64,000 nucleotides of DNA from Archivesica marissinica (lineage: Eukaryota; Mollusca; Bivalvia; Venerida; Vesicomyidae), in the NCBI GenBank assembly GCA_014843695.1, contig CM026404.1:51454122-51518121 (forward strand). Direction: 5' to 3'. How positions within the stretch are numbered: position 1 is the first letter of the stretch; each line of letters starts with the position of its first letter. Position numbers and translations under genes: made by a program. Positions 43,848 through 53,754 of the stretch are shown piece by piece. The notes under the pieces are model-generated. The model was not told the DNA's origin and did no database searches. It worked only from the letters and a program-made list of their open reading frames with translations.

Positions 43848-44697
43848 TAGTCTCAAAGGTGCAAAGTTTATACAGTAATAGAAAAGTGTTTGCAGTTGTT
43901 TTAAACTGATGTTCGTGTTTTATTGCATCAATTGCATAGTAAAGGCTTTGTGATGTATGGAGTTTCGGATATTTCAGTTTATAAGTTCATTTGCTAGATA
44001 AATATATACTTAGACATGTTATTGTCTGTCTATAGAACGGACATACAAATAAGAAATGATATTCATTTTCGATCGTGTTCATATTACATTATGCACATAT
44101 TCTCTGATTTCTATCAATGTTTCTATGACAACCTTCATCTATGAGTAAATTATGTGCAGAACATCGAAATCTAGACAATGAGATTCTATGTTAACAGTTT
44201 TAACAACAGATAAATATGTTTCTGTTTGAAGGTCAGCTTTAACCCTTTCCTTCATAGAGATTTAGGCTAATATACTATTATATCTCCATACAAATGACAG
44301 CCATTTAGGTATCATGCAGAGGATAAGTAGTCACCATATGTATCCCACTTCCATAGATATTACTGGGACTACATGAGATTCTGGCCTTTATTATGAACAT
44401 TGGTTTGGCTACTACATTGTCAATGTATGTCGTATTGGTAATGGCGTCAAGAGGTGCTTCTATGAGGGAAAGGGTTAAAATACAATACGGTTTTAGTTTA
44501 TGTAATGTTCTAATATCTGAAAACCACTGTTGTAAATAGTGATCATGTACGCGTATATAGCATTATATAAGTAAAACTATCCTAGATCACCTAAAAGCTG
44601 TTTAACATCTTTGACCATTTAATTACAAAATCACCATTAACATCAAGCAAATTGAACATCTCATACATAAGAGAATCCGTTTATCACATTATCTGTG
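43848..44697. other. Unique AT-rich sequence
   Basis: No gene or repeat was recognised in this stretch downstream of the NRPS-like gene. Confidence 0.5.
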
Positions 44698-44699
44698 TG

Positions 44700-45025
44700 A
44701 CATCCGTGGTCCAGTGGTAGAGCGTCGGATCTGGAATATATATATCGTCCCGGGTCACAGGGATTCGGCACGTTTGGGGGTACTAGTATATATATTTGTT
44801 ACTTAAATATATATACTAGTACCCCCAAACGTGCCGATTCCCTGTGTCCCGGGTTCGATACTCGGTCAGGCCACTTATGTAGTGTCATTGAGCAAGGCAC
44901 CTCACACACATTGCTTAGTACTGGTTAACCACTTAAGTCGGCTAAGCTTGCCCAGGAAAACATGTCTACGTCCCCGCAAGGGGTTTGACATTAATGGAAC
45001 ATACATACATACATCTCCCGAGGCG
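44700..45025 (+). mobile_element. SINE family F copy interrupted by a MITE
   Basis: The head GTGGTCCAGTGGTAGAGCG, the B box GGGTTCGATACTCGGTC, the body GTAGTGTCATTGAGCAAGGC and a CATACATACA tail match the copy at 31592-31812. A hairpin element occupies 44756-44846 between the A and B boxes. Confidence 0.82.
44756..44846. mobile_element. 91-bp hairpin MITE inside a SINE
   Basis: The arms are almost perfect inverted repeats around a 7-nt loop (44798-44804); they start CACAGGGATTCGGCACG and CACAGGGAATCGGCACG. TCCCGGGT occurs on both sides (44748-44755 and 44847-44854), an 8-bp target duplication as made by hAT transposases. Confidence 0.75.
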
Positions 45026-45061
45026 AAAACGAAGGGCAATATCTATTTTATCATACCGAAT

Positions 45062-45605
45062 ACAACTACATGTTGACATATTTCACACGAATGCATCATT
45101 TTACCGTAACACATGCACGTCGAGATTTGGGATCCCATAAATGTCCAATTTAAAGAGAGAAACTATATAAGCTCTGCTTCCGTTTTAATCCTTTCCTATT
45201 CTTTGATTTTGTGTACATGTATTGTTTTGTGAATGTATATAGTGGAATAAATATGTTTAAACCAACCAATCATATTCTAGTCAAGCTTTCGGATTGGTTG
45301 TAATTATGAATGAATCTTACAGGGAACCATTTATATCACTTGCTACTTGAGTCATGCTTTCCGAATGGTTATAGACAAGCACAAATCATAGACTCAACCA
45401 ATCACATAACTTGAACTGGAGGCAAGCAGCCACATTGGTTATAGAAATGCAAACATCTGAAAGACCCAGTCTTTCATTCTTATTATATCCTTTATCTTGT
45501 ATTTAATGTTATTTGTTGCTGTAAAGAATTGAGAATTAAAATATGCTACAATTTAAATTTAACCATCATAGTTGTGCTTGATTCCAGCTCAGCGACAGTT
45601 TACAA
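45062..45605. other. Stretch without a recognised feature
   Basis: It is AT-rich, with several short ACCAATCA/GATTGGTT-like motifs on both strands (45260-45440). No gene is seen. Confidence 0.45.
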
Positions 45606-45609
45606 CAAG

Positions 45610-45955
45610 CATACACTGTGCAAAATGTTCTGCTTGTCTATTGAAATCTACTAGTTCTGTCCACTATGATGGCCTATGCATATAACTGATGTTCTTCAAG
45701 TGCAAACTGTTCTGCTTGTCTATGGAATTTTACTAGTTCTGTCCACTATGATGACCTATGCATATAACTGGTGTTCTTCACGTGCAACATTTTCTGCTTG
45801 TCTATGGAATTCTACTAGTTCTGTCCACTATGATGGCCTATGCATATAACTGATGTTCGTCAAGTGCAAACTGTTCTGCTTGTCTATTGAAATCTACTAG
45901 TTCTGTCCACTATGATGGCCTATGCATATAACTGATGTTCGTCAAGATAGAATCA
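45610..45955 (+). repeat. Tandem repeat of about 84-93 bp (four copies)
   Basis: The unit contains TTCTGCTTGTCTATTGAAAT, CTAGTTCTGTCCACTATGAT and GCATATAACTGATGTTC. Copies begin near 45630, 45710, 45790 and 45870 and differ by a few bases. Confidence 0.88.
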
Positions 45956-46145
45956 AACAAGCAAATTCAACGAACTGTCTATGGATGGACACATTTGTGG
46001 ATTTTTAGTCAATGAAGGGCAATAATTCTGGTGTTAATTACGGTGGGTGACAAACAATAATGTGGAATAGGGAGCAGATAGTGGTAGTGAACTTGTGTGC
46101 AGGTACTGTTGATCGAATGGGACCTCGATGGCCTGTATGTTAGAA

Positions 46146-46305
46146 TCTACCTAGGGGTGTCGAATTCTTCCCAGGTGCCCCTCCGTGCCTGAAGTACTGA
46201 CCAGAGAGGCACCCGATGCTCCCATTCTCCCCCCACCAATTATAGCTTGAGAGTCGCCATATGACCGAACCTGTAGGGTAGATTTAACGCGAAATTACAA
46301 ACCAA
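46146..46305 (+). mobile_element. SINE family C, diverged body fragment
   Basis: Blocks such as AGGTGCCCCTCCGTGCCTG, GAGAGGCACCCGATG and GCTTGAGAGTCGCCATATG correspond to the body of 7409-7668. The tRNA-like head is missing. Confidence 0.65.
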
Positions 46306-46782
46306 AACAATCTATTGAAATTTGGAGTTTGCATAAAAAGAGCACTATTTAAAATCTTCAAAGGGCAATACAATGTAATATTGTGTCAACACGTACCAGG
46401 GGCTATCATATGTGGCGTAATATGTTGCCAACACCTACCAGGGATCATTGGATAATATATAAATATTGCCCTTAGTTGAAACGGATCTGTAGTCCAGTGG
46501 TAACACGCTGGTCATCAGCCCGTATCAAACCAGATAAAGCCGTATCATAACTAGTTCCTTTTAAATAACGCATGTGCACTAGGTGCAAGTTTGCTTACTT
46601 CCTGTAGCCTCCCAGTGTGTCAAAATTGACAAGATAACAGATATTTATAGTTTCCTGGTAATATTTCAATCGTTTTCGTGCATCTAATTCAGTAATTGTG
46701 ATTTATTCCTGATAAATGGATAACGGAGAACATGATTTCGATTATTAAATGTTCAAATTCACATCAAAGTAATATAGACGTC
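46306..46782. other. Mostly unique sequence with a SINE E head fragment
   Basis: GTAGTCCAGTGGTAACACGC at 46491-46510 matches the head of SINE family E. The rest has no recognised feature. Confidence 0.55.
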
Positions 46783-47556
46783 ATTACGTGGCTAGTTTCA
46801 TATCAGCCTATGCATCGACCCAAGGTAACTTGATATCAATCTTCGACCTCAGGCTGATATCAAGTTACCTCGGGTCGATACCTATTCGGTCACAAGCTCA
46901 TATCAAGTTACCTCGGGTCGATACCTATTCGGTCACAAGCTCATATCAAGTTACCTCGGGTCGATACCTATTCGGCCTCAGGCAGATATCAAGTTACCTC
47001 GGGTCGATACCTATTCGGTCACAAGCTCATATCAAGTTACCTCGGGTCGATACCTATTCGGTCACAAGCTCATATCAAGTTACCTTGGGTCGATACCTAT
47101 TCGGTCACAAGCTCATATCAAGTTACATCGGGTCGATACCTATTCGGTCACAAGCTCATATCAAGTTACCTCGGGTGCGATACCTATTCGGCCTCAGGCT
47201 CATATCAAGTTACCTCGGGTCGATACCTATTCGGTCACAAGCTCATATCAAGTTACCTCGGGTCGATACCTATTCGGTCACAAGCTCATATCAAGTTACC
47301 TCGGGTCGATACCTATTCGGTCACAAGCTCATATCAAGTTACCTCGGGTCGATACCTATTCGGTCGCAGGCTCATATCAAGTTACCTCGGGTCGATACCT
47401 ATTTGGTCGCAAGCTCATATCAAGTTACCTCGGGTCGATACCTATTCGGTCACAAGCTCATATCAAGTTACCTCGGATCGATACCTATTCGGCCTCAGGC
47501 TCATATCAAGTTACCTCGGGTCGATACCTAGGCTGATATGAAACTAGCCACGTAAT
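46783..47556. mobile_element. Element with 38-bp inverted ends and a minisatellite core
   Basis: The left end ATTACGTGGCTAGTTTCATA, continuing about 18 bases, is repeated inverted at the right end with only a couple of differences. Between the ends lie about 17 copies of a 43-bp unit. The left end also contains one inverted fragment of that unit. No transposase is present. Mobile elements with tandem-repeat cores are known in bivalves (pearl-type elements), which is the nearest comparison I can make. Confidence 0.78.
46850..47530 (+). repeat. 43-bp tandem repeat inside an inverted-repeat element (about 17 copies)
   Basis: The unit contains CTCATATCAAGTTACCTCGG, GTCGATACCTATTCGG and TCACAAG. 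Variants CCTCAGG and TCGCAGG replace TCACAAG in a few copies. A plus frame stays open for 247 codons but is not supported as a gene. Confidence 0.93.
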
Positions 47557-47704
47557 AACCTCTAAATAGTGCGCAAACACCAGCCAGCAGATATTCAGAC
47601 TAGTAAACGAATAATTCGTTGTCATCACTTGGACATATAGTTACACTGAACATTTATATACTAAAATAGCAACACAAGAAATCAATGTGGCTCTAATAAA
47701 AATT

Positions 47705-49890
47705 GATTTTACATGAGTGACTGTTACATGAGTGACTGTAACACGAGTGGCTGCTACATGAGTGATTGATGCACGAGGGGCCATTACATGGGCACCTGGT
47801 ACACAAGTGGATGTAACATGGGGTGGCTGTTACACGACTGACTGTTTCACAACTGGCTGTTACATGAGTGACTGTTACATGAATGACTGTAACACAAATG
47901 ACTGTTACATGAGTGGCTGTAACACAAATGACGGTTACATGAGTGGCTGTAACACAAATGACTGTTACATGAGTGACTGTTACATGAGTGACTGTAACAT
48001 GAGTGACTGTAACATGAGTGACTGTTACATGAGTGACTGTTACATGAGTGACTGTAACACAAATGACTGTTACATGAGTGACTGTTACATGAGTGACTGT
48101 AACATGAGTGACTGTTACATGAGTGACTGTTACATGAGTGACTGTAACATGAGTGACTGTTACATGAGTGACTGTTACATGAGTGACTGTAACACAAATG
48201 ACTGTTACATGAGTGACTGTTACATGAGTGACTGTTACATGAGTGACTGTTACATGAGTGACTGTTACTTGAGTGACTGTAACATGAGTGACTGTTACAT
48301 GAGTGACTGTAACATGAGTGACTGTTACATGAGTGACTGTTACATGAGTGACTGTAACATGAGTGACTGTTACATGAGTGACTGTTACATGAGTGACTGT
48401 AACACAAATGACTGTTACATGAGTGACTGTAACATGAGTGACTGTTACATGAGTGACTGTTACATGAGTGACTGTAACATGAGTGACTGTTACATGAGTG
48501 ACTGTTACATGAGTGACTGTTACATGAGTGACTGTAACACAAATGACTGTTACATGAGTGACTGTAACATGAGTGACTGTTACATGAGTGACTGTAACAT
48601 GAGTGACTGTTACATGAGTGACTGTTACATGAGTGACTGTAACACAAATGACTGTTACATGAGTGACTGTTACATGAGTGACTGTAACACAAATGACTGT
48701 TACATGAGTGACTGTTACATGAGTGACTGTTACATGAGTGACTGTTACTGAGTGACTGTACATGAGTGACTGTTACATGAGTGACTGTAACATGAGTGAC
48801 TGTTACATGAGTGACTGTTACATGAGTGACTGTAACATGAGTGACTGTTACATGAGTGACTGTTACATGAGTGACTGTAACACAAATGACTGTTACATGA
48901 GTGACTGTAACATGAGTGACTGTTACATGAGTGACTGTTACATGAGTGACTGTAACATGAGTGACTGTTACATGAGTGACTGTTACATGAGTGACTGTTA
49001 CATGAGTGACTGTAACACAAATGACTGTTACATGAGTGACTGTAACATGAGTGACTGTTACATGAGTGACTGTTACATGAGTGACTGTAACATGAGTGAC
49101 TGTTACATGAGTGACTGTTACATGAGTGACTGTAACACAAATGACTGTTACATGAGTGACTGTTACATGAGTGACTGTAACATGAGTGACTGTTACATGA
49201 GTGGCTGTAACATGAGTGACTGTTACATGAGTGACTGTAACATGAGTGGCTGTAACATGAATGACTGTAACACGAATGACTGTAACACAAATGACTGTTA
49301 CATGAGTGACTGTTACATGAGTGGCTGTTACATGAGTGACTGTTACATGAGTGGCTGTAACACGAATGACTGTTACATGAGTGGCTGTAACATGAATGGC
49401 TGTAACATGAGTGGCTGTAACACGAATGACTGTTACATGAGTGGCTGTAACATGAATGGCTGTAACATGAATGACTGTTACATGAGTGGCTGTAACATGA
49501 ATGACTGTAACACGACTGACTGTTACATGAGTGACTGTAACATGAGTGACTGTTACATGAGTGACTGTTACATGAGTGGCTGTAACACGAATGACTGTTA
49601 CATGAGTGGCTGTAACATGAATGGCTGTAACATGAGTGGCTGTAACATGAGTGGCTGTAACATGAATGGCTGTAACATGAGTGGCTGTAACATGAATGAC
49701 TGTTACATGAGTGGCTGTAACATGAATGACTGTAACACGACTGACTGTTACATGAGTGGCTGTAACACGACTGACTGTTACATGAGTGGCTGTAACACGA
49801 CTGACTGTTACATGAGTGGCTGTTACATGAGTGACTGTTACATGAGTGGCTGTAACACGAATGACTGTTACATGAGTGGCTGTAACATGT
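47705..49890 (+). repeat. 15-bp minisatellite (about 145 copies)
   Basis: The unit is GAGTGACTGTTACAT with TAACAT, TAACACAAA and GGCTG variants. Both strands are open in several frames, giving 5-residue repeats such as MSDCY or THVTV; these follow from the unit length. The right third (after about 49200) is richer in the GGCTG variant. Confidence 0.95.
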
Positions 49891-50812
49891 ATTTATTCTG
49901 AATTAGGTTTGGACAAAGGGTATTTATTTTGAATTAGGTTTGGACAAAGGGTATTTATTTTGAATTAGGTTTGGACAAAGGGTATTTATTTTGAACTAGG
50001 TTTGGACAAAGGGTATTTATTCTGAATTAGGTTTGGACAAAGGGTATTTATTTTGAATTAGGTTTGGACAAAGGGTATTTATTCTGAACTAGGTTTTGAC
50101 AAAGGGTATTTATTCTGAATTAGGTTTGGACAAAGGGTATTTATTTTGAACTTGGTTTTGACAAAGGGTGTCTATGCTGAATTAGGTTTGGACAAAGGGT
50201 ATTTATTTTGAACTTGGTTTTGACAAAGGGTATCTATGCTGAATTAGGTTTGGACAAAGGGTATTTATTCTGAATTAGGTTTGGACAAAGGGTATTTATT
50301 TAGAATTAGGTTTGGACAAAGGGTATTTATTCTGAACTAGGTTTTGACAAAGGGTATTTATTTTGAACTAAGTTTGGACAAAGGGTATTTATTTTGAACT
50401 TGGTTTTGACAAAGGGTGTCTATGCTGAATTAGGTTTGGACAAAGGGTATTTATTTTGAACTTGGTTTTGACAAAGGGTATCTATGCTGAATTAGGTTTG
50501 GACAAAGGGTATTTATTCTGAATTAGGTTTGGACAAAGGGTATTTATTTAGAATTAGGTTTGGACAAAGGGTATTTATTCTGAACTAGGTTTTGACAAAG
50601 GGTATTTATTTTGAACTAAGTTTGGACAAAGGGTATTTATTTTGAACTTGGTTTTGACAAAGGGTGTCTATGCTGAATTAGGTTTGGACAAAGGGTATTT
50701 ATTTTGAACTTGGTTTTGACAAAGGGTATCTATGCTGAATTAGGTTTGGACAAAGGGTATTTATTTTGAACTTGGTTTTGACAAAGGGTATCTATGCTGA
50801 ACTAGGTTTCGA
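49889..50812 (+). repeat. 31-bp minisatellite (about 30 copies) with higher-order repetition
   Basis: The unit contains GAATTAGGTTTGGACAAAGG and GTATTTATTTT. Variants (TTTGACAAAGG, GTGTCTATGC) recur in a fixed order, so a block of about nine units (roughly 280 bp) is duplicated between 50110 and 50690. Confidence 0.93.
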
Positions 50813-51000
50813 CAAACAGGCGTTGATATATTTTGTCTGGCCAGTCATATAAATATATTTTAACACCGAGACAATTAATTGGGCCGTATTGAGTTTCTGA
50901 TAATTGCCAGAAGTAAATTAGTGAAAAATAGACAGACTGGAACCCAGGCTAGGCGAAATGAGCAGATAACAAAGGTGTAATATATTTCTTATTTTTCCTA

Positions 51001-51068
51001 GAAAGTAGGGCTTGACATTTCATTCAAATCGTCTCATTGGGACGATGATATTTTGAGCCCTACTTTCC
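51001..51068. repeat. Short inverted repeat (68 bp)
   Basis: GAAAGTAGGGCTT at the left pairs with GAGCCCTACTTTCC at the right. CGTCTCATTGGGACG forms a second small stem at the centre. It could be a tiny MITE or a structured RNA element. Confidence 0.55.
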
Positions 51069-51087
51069 AACCTATGCTAATTATAAC

Positions 51088-51340
51088 GGCTGTCCAATTA
51101 GCGCAGTAGTTAGCACACTCGCTTCTCACCAATGCAACCCTGGTTCGATCTTCGGACCGGGAAGTATGTGAGATGGTACGGTGGTTGCCAGATCGGACAG
51201 GTGGGTTTTCTCCGGGTACTCCGGTTTCCTCCCAAACGAATGACCACATATACGCTTTCATCCGCGCCAACGAGAGTGATTAATATAAGTTGATAAAACT
51301 TGCTTTGCAATCGTTGTAAAATAAATAAAGTTTAAACTTT
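51088..51340 (+). mobile_element. SINE family G, full-length copy
   Basis: The head GGCTGTCCAATTAGCGCAGT with A box and CCTGGTTCGATCTTCGG as B box is tRNA-like. The body contains ATCGGACAGGTGGGTTTTCT and GGTACTCCGGTTTCCTCCC, a conserved block I associate with bivalve SINEs. The 3' tail GAGTGATTAATATAAGTTG onward is shared with SINE family A. Confidence 0.82.
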
Positions 51341-51850
51341 TAACATAACAGTATAATAATGAAAAGAATGTTCAAATCACATGAAACATCAGTCCCAAAT
51401 AATGGTGCCTAAACTGTAGTATTATCTTGTATCATGTGCAACTGAAGGCTAGTTTACATTTGAAGCTACCATCAAGTTCTGTGGTACCAAAGCTTCACAG
51501 GAACGAGAATTTGTTATATCGGGTTCAATCACAGATCGCATTTCCATATCATTTCATAACTTAAGAGCAAACGAAGCCCCGCACGAACAGCCCTGCTCCG
51601 CATGAGGATTCTCTATAACACGAAATGCCGAGCGGATAAGTTCTTGTTCATAGTCTATTGTGGATCCTTTAAGAAATTCCAACGATTCTTTGTCAACTAC
51701 AACCTTGGCACCACCTCGCTCAAATATTCTGAAACATACACACTATATTTTATTTCTTTGTAGGAATTTGGGAGCACAGAATAAACCACACAAAATAACA
51801 TTCCAAATCGATCACAAGAATATTACGAGATATGGACATAATCCCCCCCT
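51341..51850. other. Stretch without a recognised feature
   Basis: Nothing recognisable before the SINE fragment at 51851. Confidence 0.5.
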
Positions 51851-51955
51851 CATGGCGATGGATTCCATCAGGAATGAGGTCTTCAGAGTGATTATTATAA
51901 GTTGTAGGGTTTGTTTCGCAATCGAGCAAATAAATTTCTATAAACTAAACTAAAA
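51851..51955 (+). mobile_element. SINE family A, 3' fragment
   Basis: It covers CATGGCGATGGATTCCATCA to the AT-rich tail, the last 105 bp or so of the family. It is the only copy in plus orientation. Confidence 0.75.
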
Positions 51956-52104
51956 ACTAAACTTGACTAATCCCCCCATGTTTTTAACATGGGAGGCCAA
52001 AATCCCCATCCTGTCTAAGGTTAAGGTTAGTAATAGGGTTATGGTTTGGGTTATGGTTTCAGGTTTACGTTGTAAAATTCAATTGAGGTGAAATACATGA
52101 GAAA

Positions 52105-52305
52105 CCTACTTTAACAATTAATCTGCATGAGAAAGCTGCTGTAATTTGCTGTCCGACACAACAATTAATCTGCATGAGAAAGCTGCTATAATTTGCTGTA
52201 CGACACAACAATTAATCTGCATGAGAAAGCTGCTATAATTTGCTGTACGACACAACAATTAATCTGCATGAGAAAGCTGCTATAATTTGCTGTACGACAC
52301 AAGTT
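52105..52305 (+). repeat. 46-bp tandem repeat (four to five copies)
   Basis: The unit contains ACAATTAATCTGCATGAGA, AAGCTGCTATAATTTGCTG and TACGACAC. Copies are almost identical. Confidence 0.9.
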
Positions 52306-52589
52306 ACTTACTGTGAGAAAGACCATTGGGTGAAAATGGACTCACTGATCACCTAACCCAGATCACATTGTCACCTAAAGCGGGACATCTCTCACAGGTG
52401 TTCATGTATATATAACTACTGGCTATCATGGACAAGATCAAAATATCGGACAAGATCAAAATATGGTGAGAAGATGAACAAATGTTCCCTGTATTTATAA
52501 CACCTCTTAACCTCACTGTACTTTAAATGCTAAATGGACAAATTTTTAGTTGAAAGTTAATTTAGTTCCAATAATTATACAGTTTATAC

Positions 52590-52876
52590 AATTTTTGGGA
52601 GAAGTGAGAAAGCGCGTGATCGCTTCCTTAAATGGTGTTCTTTAATATACTGCTGCAAAATAGGGTTAAAATGCACAGTACAACCATTAAATACAACATT
52701 TGAATAGAAGGAGTGCTTTATAATGGGCCAGTGTATCTTACTAGACACCATTTTGTTTGAAAATCGTAAAAACCAAAAAATGTTATTTATTTAGGGAGAA
52801 GTGGGGCCCCCAGAGGGCGAAGTCAGGGTCCCTAGGGCGACAATTTCGCTCACATCACCCTCTAGACTGATCCCTG
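52590..52876 (-). mobile_element. Second copy of the CAGGG MITE-like element
   Basis: It is the inverted counterpart of 14135-14442, recognisable through TTTTGGGAGAAGTGAGAAAG at the left and CTAGACTGATCCCTG at the right. The left terminus is missing a few bases. Confidence 0.75.
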
Positions 52877-53007
52877 TATACCCCATCACGCACAGAAATA
52901 TTTACCGGAACAGGCTTAAAATGAAAGACATAAATAATCTTATAGAATTCTTCTTCTCAGATTTGAAAGAAATTAAAACTGTGTTTGTTATAGTATTTGA
53001 ATTTATT

Positions 53008-53297
53008 GCATACTAATGTATTACCAATTGGACACTGTTGCATACTAATGTATTACCAATTGGACACTGTTGCATACTAATGTATTACCAATTGGACAAT
53101 GTTGCATACTAATGTATTACCAATTGGACAATGTTGCATACTAATGTATTACCAATTGGACAATGTTGCATACTAATGTATTACCAATTGGACAATGTTG
53201 CATACTAATGTATTACAAATTGTACAATGTTGCATACTAATGTATTACCAATTGTACAATGTTGCATACTAATGTATTACCAATTGGACAATGTTGT
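53008..53297 (+). repeat. 32-bp tandem repeat (nine copies)
   Basis: The unit contains GTTGCATACTAATGTATTAC and CAATTGGACA. Copies differ by one or two bases. Confidence 0.93.
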
Positions 53298-53754
53298 TGC
53301 ATGGAGTGTTTGGTGATGGCTCCCCCTCTCTCCCTCTTCTCCTTCACCCCTCTAGATGCCTTTCCTTCCTTGCCTCTACTCTATCAATTGTTGGCTTTGT
53401 GTGTTCTACATTGACTGTCCACATTGTAACCTAGCTTGTTTTCGTATTTCATCTATCGCAGATGGCTGCTTGAAGCCCCATTATGATTTACTTATAATGT
53501 GGATTAATAGTTAATGATTATTGTCTTATATAATCATTTTTCAATGATAAATTATTACGATAAAAACTAAATATGGAAAATATGGCCACAAACCAACCTG
53601 CTTTTGTGAAATTACCATTTGTAAATGACCTCCCTTTGTGGATATTTGTTAACAAAATCACCATTATCTCTGTACATTGTGATTTACTGAAGACACCACT
53701 AGGATCAATTTGTATATAAATTATAATATTATTTTTCCAACTGAAGAAAAATAA
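53298..53754. other. Unique sequence between two arrays
   Basis: It contains a CT-rich tract (53325-53365). A minus-strand open frame of 79 codons (53757-53518) has no recognised domain and I do not call it. Confidence 0.5.

Noticed and set aside
46788..47531. 247-codon frame in the 43-bp array
   Set aside because: It lies within a mobile element with inverted ends and reads through the repeat in shifting frames. No gene features.
47693..49901. Several 280 to 380 codon frames on both strands of the 15-bp array
   Set aside because: A 15-bp stop-free unit keeps frames open automatically, and the peptides are five-residue repeats.
51660..51953. 97-codon frame ending in a SINE tail
   Set aside because: The second half is SINE family A sequence and the first half shows no domain.
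52015..52070. Telomere-like GGTTAAGGTTAG sequence
   Set aside because: Only a few degenerate units such as AGGGTT and GGTTATGG; far from a TTAGGG array.
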